A DNA stretch of 64,000 bases from Acidimicrobiaceae bacterium (GCA_027451285.1 DAIDJP010000056.1:41002-105001), one strand, 5' to 3'; shown: positions 7,994-19,750, counted from the stretch's first letter. Translations and numbers: made by a program. The notes: generated from the letters alone by a model not told the origin.

Positions 7994-10900
7994 GACGGGT
8001 CTCACCCGGGTCCTCGAGCGCGTCGCGCCCACGCTGCGCGCCCTCCTGGCCAGTGACGCGCTGACCCCCTCGACCTTCGCCACCCCCCTCGCGGTGGGGG
8101 CCCTGGCTCTCGATCACCCCCAGGTGCTCGCGGTCGTGGCGACCTCGGCCGACGCCGATCTGCTCGCCCAGGCCCTGGCGGCGCTGCTGGGCGACGACGA
8201 CGTCGCCCTCTGGCCGGCCTGGGACACGCACCCGCTCGAACGCGTCAGCCCCGACGTCAGCGTGATGGCGGCGCGCAGCCTGGTGCGCTGGCGCGTCGCC
8301 CGAGGCGACGCACCGCGGGTGATCGTGGCCTCGGCCCGATCGGTCTCTCAGATCCTGGCCCCGGGCGAGGTGCTCATCCCCCTTGAGGTTCGCCGCGGGG
8401 AGAGCCGCGAGCGTGACGAACTGCTGGCGCGACTGGTGGCGACTGGCTATCGGCGCGAGTCCCTGGTCGAGCACCGCGCCGAGTTCGCCGTTCGCGGCGG
8501 CATCGTCGACGTGTGGCCCGCCCAGGCCAGTGAGCCGGTGCGCCTCGACTTCTTCGGCGACGAGATCGAGCGCCTTACGGTCTTCGACGTCGCCACCCAG
8601 CGCTCGCGCGAGGACCTCGAGCACGTCATCATCGCCCCCGCGCGTGAGTGGATCCCCTCGGGCGCCGTGCGCGACTCCCTCGCCGAGGTCGCCGCGGCGA
8701 ACCCCTGGACGCGCCCGGTGCTCTCGCGCCTAGCTGAGGGCGAGCTCCTCGACGGCATGGAGGGCTGGATGATGCTCGCCGGGGTCGAGCGCCGCACCCT
8801 GCTCGACGAGCTGGGCGGCGCCACCGTGGTGCTCGTCGAGCCTGATCGCGTTGAGCACCGCCTCGCGGATCTGCTGGACGAGGAGCGCGAGCTCGCCGAC
8901 GTCGTGGGCGCCACCTGGGGCGCCCACGACGTGCCGCTGCTGCACGTGAACCGAGACGAGCTCGACCTCGACACAGCGACACGAATCGGTGGCACGCTGG
9001 CCGGCGCGGGGGCTGCGCTGACCTCGCCGCCGGTCGTCCAGGGCGACGCGTCGCGCATCGCGGCGCACGTGCGCGGCTGGCCCGCGCGCCGGCGCGGAGT
9101 CGTCCTCACGACCAATCCGGCCGCCGTGTCGCGAATGGCCGACCAGCTGCGCGCCGAGGGTCTGGAGGTCTCCACCGACGCCGCACGCGTGCTCGACGCG
9201 CGCCTGAGCGTGCTGGTCAGCGCGTTGCCCGCGGGTTTCGCCCTCGACGACGCCGACGTCGTGGTCTGGAGCGAGGCGGACCTGACCGGTCGGCGCGCCG
9301 CGCACCGCGCGGTGCACACGCGGGCTCGCAACGTCGACGGGTTCTTCGACGACCTCGCGGTGGGAAGCTACGTGGTGCACCGCCAGCACGGCGTCGCCCG
9401 CTTCTCGGGCACGACGACGCGCACGATGAACGGCACGGTGCGCGACTACCTGGTCCTCGAATTCAAGGACGGGCGCAGCTACTGGCCCACCGAGCAGATC
9501 GACGCGCTCACGCCGTACTCCGGCGGCGACGCGCCGGCGCTGTCGCGCATGGGCGGCGCCGAGTGGCAGCGCACCCGCGCCAAGGCGAGCGCCGCGGCCT
9601 ACCTCGTCGCCCAGGACCTCGTGGATCTCTATCGCCAGCGCAGCGTGGCGACCGGCCACGCCTTCGCGCCGGACAGCGCCTGGCAGAGCGAGATGGAAGA
9701 GCTCTTCCCCTACACGCTCACGCCCGACCAGGCCCAGGCGATTCTCGACGTGAAGGCCGACATGGAGTCGCCGCGACCGATGGACCGCCTCGTCGTGGCC
9801 GACGTGGGTTTTGGCAAGACCGAGGTGGCCCTGCGCGCCATCTTCAAGGCCGTCCAGGACAACACCCAGGCCGCGCTGCTGGTGCCGACCACCCTGCTCG
9901 CGAGTCAGCACTACGCGACGTTACGCGAGCGCTTCGCGGGCTTCCCCGTGAGAGTCGCCATGCTGAGCAGATTCGTCGACGACGCCGAGAGCGCTGCGAC
10001 GCTGCGCGGGCTCGCCGACGGCAGCGTCGACGTCGTGGTGGGCACGCACCGACTGCTCAGCGACGCCGTGACGTTCAAGAACCTCGGTCTGCTCGTCGTC
10101 GACGAGGAGCAGCGCTTCGGCGTCGCCCACAAGGAGGCGATCAAGGCGCGCGCCGTCGGCGTCGACGTCCTGACGTTGAGCGCCAGCCCCATCCCGCGCA
10201 CCCTTGAGATGGCCTTCGCGGGCATTCGCGACCTCTCGATGGTCACGACGCCGCCGGCGGATCGTCGTCCGATCCTCACCCACGTCGGCGAGTACAGCGA
10301 GGCCGCGGTGATCGAGGCGATCCGCCGTGAGCTGCTGCGCGAGGGCCAGGCGTTCTTCGTGCACAACCGCGTCGCCGACATCGACCAGGTGGCCCGGCGT
10401 TTGGGCCAGCTCGTGCCCGACGCGCGCATCGCGGTGGCCCACGGCCAGATGGACGAGGGCACCCTGGAGCGGGTGATGATCGACTTCTGGGAGCGGAGGT
10501 TCGACGTGTTGGTCTGCACGACGATCGTCGAGTCCGGCATCGACCTGCCCAGTGTCAACACGCTGATCGTGGACCGCGCCGAGCGCCTGGGCCTGGGTCA
10601 ACTGCACCAGCTGCGCGGACGGGTCGGGCGCGGCGGTCAGCGCGCCTACGCCTACCTGTTCCACCCGGCCGACCAAGTTCTCTCCGAGACCGCCTACGAG
10701 CGCCTGCGCACGATCGGCGACAACACGGCTCTGGGCAGCGGCTTCAAGATCGCCATGCGCGACCTCGAGATCCGCGGCGCCGGCAACCTCCTCGGCCACG
10801 ACCAGTCGGGGCCGGTGGCGGCCGTGGGCTACGACCTCTACGTCCAGCTGGTCGCCGAGGCGGTCGCCGACGCCAAGGGGCTCACCCCGGTCACCGTGGC

Positions 10901-11375
10901 CACGGTGAACCTCGAGGTGCCCGGCGAGGCTCACCTGCCCAAGGACTACGTCGAGGCCGATGACGCGCGACTCGAGGCCTACCGTCGACTGGCGAGCTTG
11001 ACCAGCGTGGCCGAGCTCGAGGACCTGGGCGCGGAGTGGCTGGACCGCTACGGGTCCCTGCCCGCGCCGGCGCGCGGGCTGTTGGACCTGGCCGCGCTGC
11101 GCCTGGCGTGCCTCGAGCGGGGGATCACGTCGCTCGTGGTGCTCGAGGCCAAGATCGGCGTGCGCTCGCGGCCGGTCGTGAAGATGGGTCCCCTGAGCCT
11201 GAGCATCACCCAGCAGATGCGCGTCCGCCGCCGATTCGGCTCGCGCGCCTTCGACGAGGCCACGCGCGAGCTGCGCATCGAGCTCGAGCGCGGCGACGTC
11301 AGCGCGCGTGCCCTGCTCGAACTGGTTCGCGAGGTCGCGCCCGGCGCCGACCAGCCCTCCGAATCCACTCGGTAG
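7986..11375 (+). CDS. mfd: Transcription-repair coupling factor Mfd
   Basis: 1129 residues. It removes stalled RNA polymerase from lesions and recruits UvrA. In order: UvrB-like N-terminal region (FAVRGGIVDVWP), the RNA-polymerase-interacting domain (GSYVVHRQHGVARF...), then the helicase motor with Walker A GFGKT (K611), DEEQ box at 706-709, motif III SASPIPRT and motif VI QLRGRVGR. The C-terminal TRCF domain follows. The GTG start overlaps pth by 8 bases. A TTA leucine codon occurs at 9921-9923. Confidence 0.97.
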   Translation: MTETGLTRVLERVAPTLRALLASDALTPSTFATPLAVGALALDHPQVLAVVATSADADLLAQALAALLGDDDVALWPAWDTHPLERVSPDVSVMAARSLVRWRVARGDAPRVIVASARSVSQILAPGEVLIPLEVRRGESRERDELLARLVATGYRRESLVEHRAEFAVRGGIVDVWPAQASEPVRLDFFGDEIERLTVFDVATQRSREDLEHVIIAPAREWIPSGAVRDSLAEVAAANPWTRPVLSRLAEGELLDGMEGWMMLAGVERRTLLDELGGATVVLVEPDRVEHRLADLLDEERELADVVGATWGAHDVPLLHVNRDELDLDTATRIGGTLAGAGAALTSPPVVQGDASRIAAHVRGWPARRRGVVLTTNPAAVSRMADQLRAEGLEVSTDAARVLDARLSVLVSALPAGFALDDADVVVWSEADLTGRRAAHRAVHTRARNVDGFFDDLAVGSYVVHRQHGVARFSGTTTRTMNGTVRDYLVLEFKDGRSYWPTEQIDALTPYSGGDAPALSRMGGAEWQRTRAKASAAAYLVAQDLVDLYRQRSVATGHAFAPDSAWQSEMEELFPYTLTPDQAQAILDVKADMESPRPMDRLVVADVGFGKTEVALRAIFKAVQDNTQAALLVPTTLLASQHYATLRERFAGFPVRVAMLSRFVDDAESAATLRGLADGSVDVVVGTHRLLSDAVTFKNLGLLVVDEEQRFGVAHKEAIKARAVGVDVLTLSASPIPRTLEMAFAGIRDLSMVTTPPADRRPILTHVGEYSEAAVIEAIRRELLREGQAFFVHNRVADIDQVARRLGQLVPDARIAVAHGQMDEGTLERVMIDFWERRFDVLVCTTIVESGIDLPSVNTLIVDRAERLGLGQLHQLRGRVGRGGQRAYAYLFHPADQVLSETAYERLRTIGDNTALGSGFKIAMRDLEIRGAGNLLGHDQSGPVAAVGYDLYVQLVAEAVADAKGLTPVTVATVNLEVPGEAHLPKDYVEADDARLEAYRRLASLTSVAELEDLGAEWLDRYGSLPAPARGLLDLAALRLACLERGITSLVVLEAKIGVRSRPVVKMGPLSLSITQQMRVRRRFGSRAFDEATRELRIELERGDVSARALLELVREVAPGADQPSESTR

Positions 11376-11378
11376 CAT
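11373..11378 (+). promoter_or_regulatory. Leaderless -10 (TAGCAT) of the foldase gene
   Basis: TAGCAT overlaps the mfd stop codon and lies 6 bases before GTG 11385. Confidence 0.5.
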
Positions 11379-11384
11379 GGACGG

Positions 11385-12467
11385 GTGCGCCGTCTCCTCG
11401 TACTCCTGATCGTGGCCTTCGTCGGGGCCGGTTCCTACGGTGTGTGGTCGGCGTCGAGCGTGCGGGTGGACTCCTCGTCGATCTCGGCGACGACCTTCAA
11501 CGGCGAACTCGCCGCCATCACGTCGTCGACGCCGCTGCAGTGCTTTCTGACCGCGCTCGCCCCGGCGTCCTACTCACCCGGCGCCGGCGCGGCCAGCGTG
11601 GCCGCGTCGGGTGCCGCAGCCTGGGCGAACCTGCGCATCGAAGGCGTGGCTCTCGAGAACTACGTCGCCCGTCACTTCCACTACGTCGCCACGGCGAGTG
11701 ACCTCGCTCAGGCCAAGGACTCGCTCCTGGGCGAGATGACCCAGTCCGCCGCGAGCCACCAGATGACCTGTCCGGGCACGTCGGCCGAGGCGCTGGCCGC
11801 GATGACCCCCGAGATGCGCACCGCCGAGATCAGGGCCCAGGCCGACTCGCTCTTCCTGCTGTCCAAGATGAATTCGACCATCCCTCTCACCGCGGCCAAC
11901 GTGAAGGCGTACTACAAGGCGCACGTGGCGGACTACGACACACTGTGCGTGTCGGTCGCCGTGGTGCCCACGACGTCGGTGGCGGCCTTCGCGAAGGATC
12001 AGGCGGCGGGCATGAGCGTGGCGGATCTGGCGCGCAAGTACTCACTCGACGCGTCCAAGGTCAAGGGCGGCGCCTACGGCTGCTACCCGCCGACGTCGAG
12101 CGCCTACGCGACGGTGCGTGCCGACGTCGCCTCGACCCCACTCAACACGTTCCCGTCGAGCCCGCGGGCCATCCAGTCCAACGGCGTGACCTACGCGCTC
12201 TACGTCGCGGCGACCAAGCGCTCGATCACGCCGCTCGCCGAAGCCCAGGCCGCGGTGGTCGCCGACATCCAGAGCCTTAACGCGAGTTCGGCCAACACGC
12301 TCAAGGAGACGATCCTCTACCGCGCGGCGATCACGGTCGATCCGGCGCTGGGACGCTGGGGACTCACGTCGTCGGGCCCGATGGTCGTCGCCCCGGCCAC
12401 GCCACCGGCCGCTGACGTCAACTCGACCTCGATACTCGTCACGGCGCCCACCTCCGCCTATCAGTGA
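11385..12467 (+). CDS. Exported SurA/PrsA-like foldase with degenerate PPIC domain
   Basis: 360 residues. An N-terminal signal or anchor helix (LLVLLIVAFVGAGSYGVWSA) is followed by a SurA-N-like helical region and a parvulin-like segment (about 180-275: LCVSVAVVP, DLARKYSLDASKVKGGAYGCY). This type of exported chaperone commonly sits between mfd and mazG in actinobacteria. Peptidyl-prolyl isomerase activity is uncertain, because the parvulin segment is divergent. The four bases GTGA couple it to mazG. Confidence 0.7.
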   Translation: MRRLLVLLIVAFVGAGSYGVWSASSVRVDSSSISATTFNGELAAITSSTPLQCFLTALAPASYSPGAGAASVAASGAAAWANLRIEGVALENYVARHFHYVATASDLAQAKDSLLGEMTQSAASHQMTCPGTSAEALAAMTPEMRTAEIRAQADSLFLLSKMNSTIPLTAANVKAYYKAHVADYDTLCVSVAVVPTTSVAAFAKDQAAGMSVADLARKYSLDASKVKGGAYGCYPPTSSAYATVRADVASTPLNTFPSSPRAIQSNGVTYALYVAATKRSITPLAEAQAAVVADIQSLNASSANTLKETILYRAAITVDPALGRWGLTSSGPMVVAPATPPAADVNSTSILVTAPTSAYQ

Positions 12468-13762
12468 GCGCGGTGGTGCGCGTCGTGGGGCTCGGCCCCG
12501 GTGACGCGGAGCTGCTCACCGCGAGGAGCGCGCGCCTGATCCGCGAGTCGCCGGTGGTGCGCTTTCGCACCCGGCGACACCCCGCGGCCGACGCCTTCGA
12601 CGGCGTTGAGAGCTACGACCACCTCTACGAGAGGGCGGCGTCGTTCGAGGACCTCTATCGCGACATCGTGGCTGACCTGGTCGAACTGGCCCGCCAGCAC
12701 GGCGAGGTGCTCTACGTGGTGCCGGGCTCTCCGGTCGTGGCCGAGCGGACCGTCGAGTTGCTCGCAGACGCCGCCGTCGACCTCGTTCTCGAGAGTGCGG
12801 TCTCGGTGATCGACCTCGCCTGCGCCCGGTTGGGCCGCGATCCCATGACGGCCGAGCTGCGCGTGGTCGACGCGCTGGCCTCGAGCGAGCCGCTGCGCGG
12901 CCCGGGCCCGCTGCTCGTCCTGCAGACCTACTCGCGCGAGGTCCTCGCCCTGGTGGCGAGCCGGCTGCCGGCGACGGCGATGGTCACCGTCTTGCACCAC
13001 TTGGGGCTTGACGATGAAGCGGTGCGCGACCTGCCCGCCGGCCAGCTGGCCACCTTCGACGCCGACCATCTCACCTCGCTCTGGGTCGAGGCCCCGCGCG
13101 GTGCCGGAGCCGCGGTCGAGGACCTGGTGGACTTCGCGCGCACGCTGCGTCGCGAGTGCCCGTGGGACGCCGAGCAGACCCACGCGTCGCTCACGCGCCA
13201 CCTGCTCGAGGAGTCCTACGAGGCGCTCGACGCCCTCGAAGCGATGGTGCAAGCGGGCGAGGGAGATCTCGACGCCGTGGCCCACGTCGAAGAGGAGCTG
13301 GGCGACCTCCTCTTTCAGATCGTCTTTCACGCCGAGCTCGGTGACGAGGAGGGTCTCTTCTCCCTCGCGACCATCGCCGACGGCGTGCGCGACAAGTTGA
13401 CTGGACGTCACCCGCACGTCTTTGGCGACGTGATCGTGACCAGCGCCGAGGACGTCGCGGCGAACTGGGAGACGCTCAAGCGGGCCGAGAAGTCGCGAGA
13501 GAGTGCGCTCGACGGCGTGCTCTGGCAGCTGCCGTCCCTGCGTCTCTACAGCGAGCTCGCCTACGCGGCCGCGCGACTGGGCGTCGTGCCCGCAGCGAGC
13601 GACGACGATCTCGCTGAAGCACTGGTGGACATCGTCGAGCGGGCGCGCCGCGACGGCGTCGATCTCGAGGGTGTGCTGCGCCAGCGGGCGCTCGCGCTCG
13701 CGGCGGCGATTCGCACTGTCGAAGAGGGCGCGTCGGGGGACGGCGACGGTGGTGCGAAGTAG
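12464..13762 (+). CDS. mazG: Tetrapyrrole methylase-like / MazG fusion (YabN type)
   Basis: 432 residues. The N-terminal half (about 1-210) is a tetrapyrrole-methylase fold with VGLGPGDAELLT at the start and YVVPGSPVVAE. The C-terminal half is a MazG nucleoside triphosphate pyrophosphohydrolase: LRRECPWDAEQTHASL, the acidic helix LLEESYEALDAL, EELGDLLFQIVFHAEL and KLTGRHPHVFGD. The MazG part should hydrolyse aberrant NTPs; the methylase-like part of YabN proteins has no settled substrate. It overlaps the foldase by 4 bases. Confidence 0.92.
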   Translation: MSAVVRVVGLGPGDAELLTARSARLIRESPVVRFRTRRHPAADAFDGVESYDHLYERAASFEDLYRDIVADLVELARQHGEVLYVVPGSPVVAERTVELLADAAVDLVLESAVSVIDLACARLGRDPMTAELRVVDALASSEPLRGPGPLLVLQTYSREVLALVASRLPATAMVTVLHHLGLDDEAVRDLPAGQLATFDADHLTSLWVEAPRGAGAAVEDLVDFARTLRRECPWDAEQTHASLTRHLLEESYEALDALEAMVQAGEGDLDAVAHVEEELGDLLFQIVFHAELGDEEGLFSLATIADGVRDKLTGRHPHVFGDVIVTSAEDVAANWETLKRAEKSRESALDGVLWQLPSLRLYSELAYAAARLGVVPAASDDDLAEALVDIVERARRDGVDLEGVLRQRALALAAAIRTVEEGASGDGDGGAK

Positions 13763-13774
13763 CGTCGAGGTTGA

Positions 13775-15520
<1,746 letters not shown>

Positions 15521-15524
<4 letters not shown>

Positions 15525-16897
15525 CGTTTCGCGACGCGTCGCCCGACGACGTGGCGGTTATCGAGGCCATGCTGGGCCGTCCCCTCGCGGGACGCTGCGC
15601 GGTCGTCGTGCGCCGCGCGGGTTCGCCGGTCGTCATCGAGAACGAGCCGCACCTGCGTGATGGCACGCCCATGCCCACCCTCTACTGGCTGGTCGACCCG
15701 GCTCTGCACGAGGCCGTCAGCCGTCTCGAGAGCGAGGGCGGCGTGCACCGATTCGAAGAGATGGTGGATCCGGCGGCCCTCGCCGCCTGTCACGACGACT
15801 ACGCACGGCGCCGCGACGCGCGCGTGGTGCGACGCGACCTCGTGGCGCCCTCGGGAGGTGTCGGGGGAACGCGAACCGGCGTGAAGTGCCTACACGCGCA
15901 CCTGGCCAACGCCCTCGCCGGCCACGCCGACCCCGTCGGCGAGATCGTGGTCGGCCTGGTCGACGTCGAGGGCTGTGTCAATGTGGACGTGGTCGCCGCG
16001 CTCGACTGCGGGAGCAACTCGACGCGTCTGCTGATCGCCAACGCCGCCGGGGCGCTGCAGCGCGACTCTCGCATCACACGCCTTAGCGAGGGCGTCGATG
16101 CCACGGGGGCTCTGACGGACCCGGCCCTCGCGCGCAGCTTCGCGGTCCTCGAGGACTATCGGCGCGTCATGGACGACTGTGGGGTGACGCGCGGCCTGCT
16201 GGTGGCGACCTCGGCGGTGCGCGACGCGGTCAACGGTGCCGCGTTCATCGAGGGGGCTCGCTCGCGCGTGGGCGTGGACGCCGCGATCCTCTCGGGCACC
16301 CAGGAGGCGGCCCTCTCCTTCGCCGGCGCGACCGCCGACCTGGCGGCGTCGCCGCTGCCCACCCTGGTGCTCGACGTCGGCGGTGGCTCGAGCGAGCTGG
16401 CTCTGGAGACCGACGGGGGCCTGGTGAGCTTTTCGATGCAGCTCGGATGCGTGCGCGTCACTGAGCGGGCCCTCGGCGCCGGCGTCGTGACGGCGACGCG
16501 CGATGCGGCCGCGCGCGCCATGATCGCCGCGGAGATCGATCGCGCCTTCGCCGCGGAGCCGGCGTTCGCTCGCGTGGTCGGCGCCGTGCGCGTGATCGGA
16601 CTAGCCGGGACGGTGGCGACCCTGGCCCAGCTCGACGCCCACTTGGCCGTCTACGACCGCGACGTCGTGCACCACCGTGTCCTCACGCGCGAGTGCGTGC
16701 GCGAGTGGCGAGAGCGCCTCGCCGGCGAGACGCCCGAGGCGCGAATGGCCCATCCGGGCATGGTGCGCGGACGCGAGGACGTCCTCGTGGCCGGACTCTA
16801 CGTCATCGAGGCAGTGATGGAGCGATTCGGCGTCGACGAGTTTCTGAGCAGCGAGAGCGACATCCTCGACGGGATCGTCGCGTCGCTACTTGATTAG
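15521..16897 (+). CDS. ppx: DUF501 - exopolyphosphatase (Ppx/GppA) fusion
   Basis: One uninterrupted 458-codon frame. Residues about 1-150 are DUF501 (MLGRPLAGRCAVVVRR, DGTPMPTLYWLVDP, TGVKCLHAHLANALAG). Residues about 155-458 are Ppx/GppA: phosphate-binding DCGSNSTRLL, ATSAVRDAVN, GTQEAALSF, LDVGGGSSELA and IGLAGTVATLAQLD. The family usually appears as two adjacent genes. GTG at codon 155 could allow separate ppx translation, but there is no stop to end DUF501 first. Ppx would shorten polyphosphate or hydrolyse (p)ppGpp. The TTG start overlaps the FtsB-like stop (TTGA). Confidence 0.88.
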
Positions 16898-16943
16898 CGC
16901 GGCCCGCGTCGGCCTGACACGATGGGAGGGTGAGGGACCGACG

Positions 16944-17573
16944 ATGGTAAGCGCGCGCGGGTCGATCTACGCTCCGTTGAACCTGCACGGTCGACGCGTC
17001 ATCCTGCGCACGCTGAGCGACGCGGACTACGCCGGCTGGCTCGAGGTGCGCCAGCGCTGCCACGACTGGCTGGTCAAGTGGGAGCCGCGGTCGGCGCACT
17101 CGACGCACCTCGCCGAGGATCAGCGCAGCTTCGTCAGTCGCTGCGCGATCCGCGAGCGCGAGCGCCAGATGGGTACCGGTTTCGGGTTCGGCATCTTCTA
17201 CGAGGGCCGCTTCGTCGGCGAGATCACGCTGTCGTCGATCCAGCGCGGCCCCCTACAGTCGGCGTTCATCGGCTACTGGATCGACGAGGCTGTCGCGGGT
17301 CGCGGACTAATGCCCGAGGCGGTGGTGACGGTCCTGCAGTTCTCCTTCGAGTCGCTCAACCTGCATCGCATCGAGATCAACATCATTCCGCGCAACGCCG
17401 CGTCGCGCCGGGTGGTCGAGAAGCTCGGGCTGCGCTTCGAGGGCATCGCCGAGCGCTACCTCGAGATCGACGGCGCGTGGGAAGACCACGCGCGCTACGC
17501 CGTCACCGCCGAGGAGTGGCGCGACCGCGCCCCCGAGCTCGTGGCCAACTGGCTCCTGCCCACCAGCGACTAG
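16944..17573 (+). CDS. GNAT N-acetyltransferase, RimJ/RimL type
   Basis: 209 residues from ATG 16944. GNAT features include RRVILRTLSDADY at the start, a strand at FGIFYEGRFVGEI, the acetyl-CoA-binding region IGYWIDEAVAGRGLMPEA and the RimJ-like HRIEINIIPRNAASRRVVEKLG. It probably acetylates a protein N-terminus or a small-molecule amine. A TTG at 16890 would extend it by 18 residues. The stop overlaps that of the convergent glycosyltransferase. Confidence 0.88.
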   Translation: MVSARGSIYAPLNLHGRRVILRTLSDADYAGWLEVRQRCHDWLVKWEPRSAHSTHLAEDQRSFVSRCAIRERERQMGTGFGFGIFYEGRFVGEITLSSIQRGPLQSAFIGYWIDEAVAGRGLMPEAVVTVLQFSFESLNLHRIEINIIPRNAASRRVVEKLGLRFEGIAERYLEIDGAWEDHARYAVTAEEWRDRAPELVANWLLPTSD

Positions 17574-18493
17574 AGAACGACGAGCTCTCGTCCGCGCAGC
17601 TCGGCGAGGTCGGTGGTGCGCAGCCGGCCGCCGACCGCGGCCGCGATGCCCGCACCGGCGAGGGCCCCGTCGCGGGGCAAGACGACGACGCCGTTGGCGC
17701 TGGAGCGCGCGAGGACCAGGCCGTGGGCACGAACCTCGGCCATGGCGCTTCTCAGTCGGTCCGCGTCCACGCTGAGATCGACCTCGATCGCGGGGTTCTG
17801 GTAGACGTGCTGGGAGAGTCGGCGCAGGTCGCGGATCATCGCGATCGCGTCAGCTCCCACGTGGACCGTCGAGCCGCTCACGTCGTCCCAGGTGACCGAG
17901 ACGGGCCGTATCGACAGGTCGAGGCGCAGCGCCAGGGAGAGCATCTCGGCGTCGTAGGCGAAGCCGTTGGTGGTGGCGAGCAGGGCGAGCAGGCGCGCGG
18001 GTCCCGTGCGAAAGGCCTTCGCGCCGCACTGGGTGTCTCGCAGGGCGAGACCCGTGTAGTGGCGCACCAGGAAGTGAAACACGTCACTCGCCAGGTTGCG
18101 CACCAGGGAGTCGTAGCGCACTCGACGGCCCTCGACCCGCGAACCCGGCGCGACGTCGACCTCCTCGAGGGTGGCCAGCATGTCGGGGAAGTGACGCGGG
18201 CTGATCGCCATGTCGGCGTCGGCCACGAGAACGCGATCGCCGCTGGCCAGGCCCAGGCCGAGGCGAACCGCCGCCCCCTTGCCGAGATTGGGCTCTTGGC
18301 GCACGACGAGGAGGTGCTCGAGGTGTCCGTAGACCTCGCGGGCCGCCGCCATCGTGTCGTCGCTCGAGCCGTCGTCGACGATGACGACCTGCGTGTCGGC
18401 GCCGAGGACCTCGAGCACCGGGGCTAGGCGGGCGAAACCGTCGGCCAGGCGGGCTGACTCGTTGTGCGCGGGAATGACGATCGAGGTACTGAT
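17570..18493 (-). CDS. Glycosyltransferase family 2 (polyprenyl-phosphate sugar synthase-like), apparent ATC start
   Basis: About 307 residues. The GT2 N-terminus STSIVIPAHNES is encoded upstream of the first ATG/GTG, so a start inside the gene would remove the nucleotide-binding strand. Other motifs: VVIVDDGSSDDT, LGKGAAVRLGL, LVADADMAISP (DxD) and DTQCGAKAFR, typical of dolichyl- or polyprenyl-phosphate mannose/glucose synthases. In frame, the codon 6 bases after TACGGT is ATC at 18493, suggesting a leaderless transcript starting on AUC. There is no ATG, GTG or TTG between that codon and the motif. Confidence 0.8.
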   Translation of the reverse strand: MSTSIVIPAHNESARLADGFARLAPVLEVLGADTQVVIVDDGSSDDTMAAAREVYGHLEHLLVVRQEPNLGKGAAVRLGLGLASGDRVLVADADMAISPRHFPDMLATLEEVDVAPGSRVEGRRVRYDSLVRNLASDVFHFLVRHYTGLALRDTQCGAKAFRTGPARLLALLATTNGFAYDAEMLSLALRLDLSIRPVSVTWDDVSGSTVHVGADAIAMIRDLRRLSQHVYQNPAIEVDLSVDADRLRSAMAEVRAHGLVLARSSANGVVVLPRDGALAGAGIAAAVGGRLRTTDLAELRGRELVVL

Positions 18494-18499
18494 TCCTCT

Positions 18500-18505
18500 A
18501 CCGTA
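18500..18505 (-). promoter_or_regulatory. Leaderless -10 (TACGGT) of the GT2 gene
   Basis: TACGGT on the minus strand, exactly 6 bases before the ATC codon that opens the GT2 frame. The same geometry precedes ordinary ATG/GTG starts elsewhere in this window. Confidence 0.45.
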
Positions 18506-18509
18506 TCGG

Positions 18510-19679
18510 CTACGGGCGACCGGCTCCGATCAGGCCGAACGTGAACATCGGGGCGAGCGACACGGTGGTGCCGGAGTGGGCGGCGGCGATGATCGTGCTC
18601 GTGCCCCACGGTCCGCTGCCGGCGTACATCACGACGTGGTCGACCAGGTGGTCGCCGTCGAGGTTGTAGTAGAAGAGCAGGTCGCCGGGCTGCAGTGCGG
18701 TGAGCGGCACGTGGCGCAGGGCCGGCCACTGGGTCTCGGTGGTGCGTGGGATGGTGAATCCGGCCTTGGCCCAGGCCCACTGGACCAGTCCGGAGCAGTC
18801 GAACCCCTTGCCGGGGGACTCGCCGCCCCAGACGTAGGGCACGCCAATCTGGCTCTCGGCCCAGTGCAGGGCCTCCATGCCCTGTTTGGATCCGGCCGCG
18901 GTGCCCGCGTAGGTGGTGGGCGTGGCGCGCTGGATGGCCTGGAGGACTTCGTTGGCCGCGGCCTGGCCCCCGACGGCCGAGGCGGCGGCAACGGCCGCCT
19001 CCTCCTTGGCGACGTCGCGGTGGCGTGCGGCCTCGGTGCCGACGGCGACCTCGTAGGTGATGATCTCACCCTTGAGCTGCTTGGTCATCACCGAGAGCGT
19101 CGCCTGGGTCTCGTTCTCGTTGCGAATGTTCTGGGCGAGCAGGGCGCGCATCGTGTTGGTCTGATAGAGGGCATTGGACTCTTGGATCGCGACCTCGTGG
19201 ATCGTGTGATCCAGCGACGTCTTCTGGGCCTGGTAGCGATCACGGATCGACGTGAGGTCGCCGACGACCTGGTCCTCGAAGACCTTGCGCGCGTCACTCG
19301 TCGTCACGCTCTGGTTGAACAGGGCGAGGATCTGCGCGTCCGCGGCGCCGAGCACGTAGGCCCGCACCACCGCGACGACGAGCTCCTTGGAGGTCACCGA
19401 GACTGCCGCGCGCTTGGCCGCCTCGTTTCGCTTGAGAACCACGATGTTGGCCTCGATGTTGGCCAAGGAGACCTTGGCGGCGTCGTAGGCGTTCGCGGTG
19501 GTCTCGCTGACCCGCTGTTGGTCGGCCAGTCGGGCCGACAACGCGGCGATCGCGGCCTGGGTTTGGGCGATGGAGGCGGCGTGGGCGACCGCGGGCAGCA
19601 GGGTGCTCGAGATGACCGCGGCGGCGAGCGCTACCAACCGAAGTGATCGAGTGGTGCCCCGACAACGCACGCGAACCAT
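18510..19679 (-). CDS. NlpC/P60 peptidoglycan endopeptidase with coiled-coil (RipA-like)
   Basis: 389 residues. A signal peptide (LVALAAAVISSTLLPAVAHA, cleavage near 35) is followed by a long helical coiled-coil region (about 36-245) and a C-terminal NlpC/P60 domain with catalytic Cys in GFDCSGLVQWA, His in DHVVMYAG and a third polar residue near AAHSGT. It should cleave the peptide stem of peptidoglycan during division or growth. It sits head-to-tail upstream of the GT2 gene on the minus strand, 16 bases apart. Confidence 0.92.
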   Translation of the reverse strand: MVRVRCRGTTRSLRLVALAAAVISSTLLPAVAHAASIAQTQAAIAALSARLADQQRVSETTANAYDAAKVSLANIEANIVVLKRNEAAKRAAVSVTSKELVVAVVRAYVLGAADAQILALFNQSVTTSDARKVFEDQVVGDLTSIRDRYQAQKTSLDHTIHEVAIQESNALYQTNTMRALLAQNIRNENETQATLSVMTKQLKGEIITYEVAVGTEAARHRDVAKEEAAVAAASAVGGQAAANEVLQAIQRATPTTYAGTAAGSKQGMEALHWAESQIGVPYVWGGESPGKGFDCSGLVQWAWAKAGFTIPRTTETQWPALRHVPLTALQPGDLLFYYNLDGDHLVDHVVMYAGSGPWGTSTIIAAAHSGTTVSLAPMFTFGLIGAGRP

Positions 19680-19685
19680 GCGTCA

Positions 19686-19691
19686 AGCCTA
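19686..19691 (-). promoter_or_regulatory. Leaderless -10 (TAGGCT) of the NlpC/P60 gene
   Basis: TAGGCT on the minus strand, 6 bases before ATG 19679, supporting that start codon. Confidence 0.5.
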
Positions 19692-19750
19692 GTTAGCGTT
19701 CGTAAGAATGTCCGCAGTTTGAGAACAACGTTGGTGGGTTAGCGTGTCGG

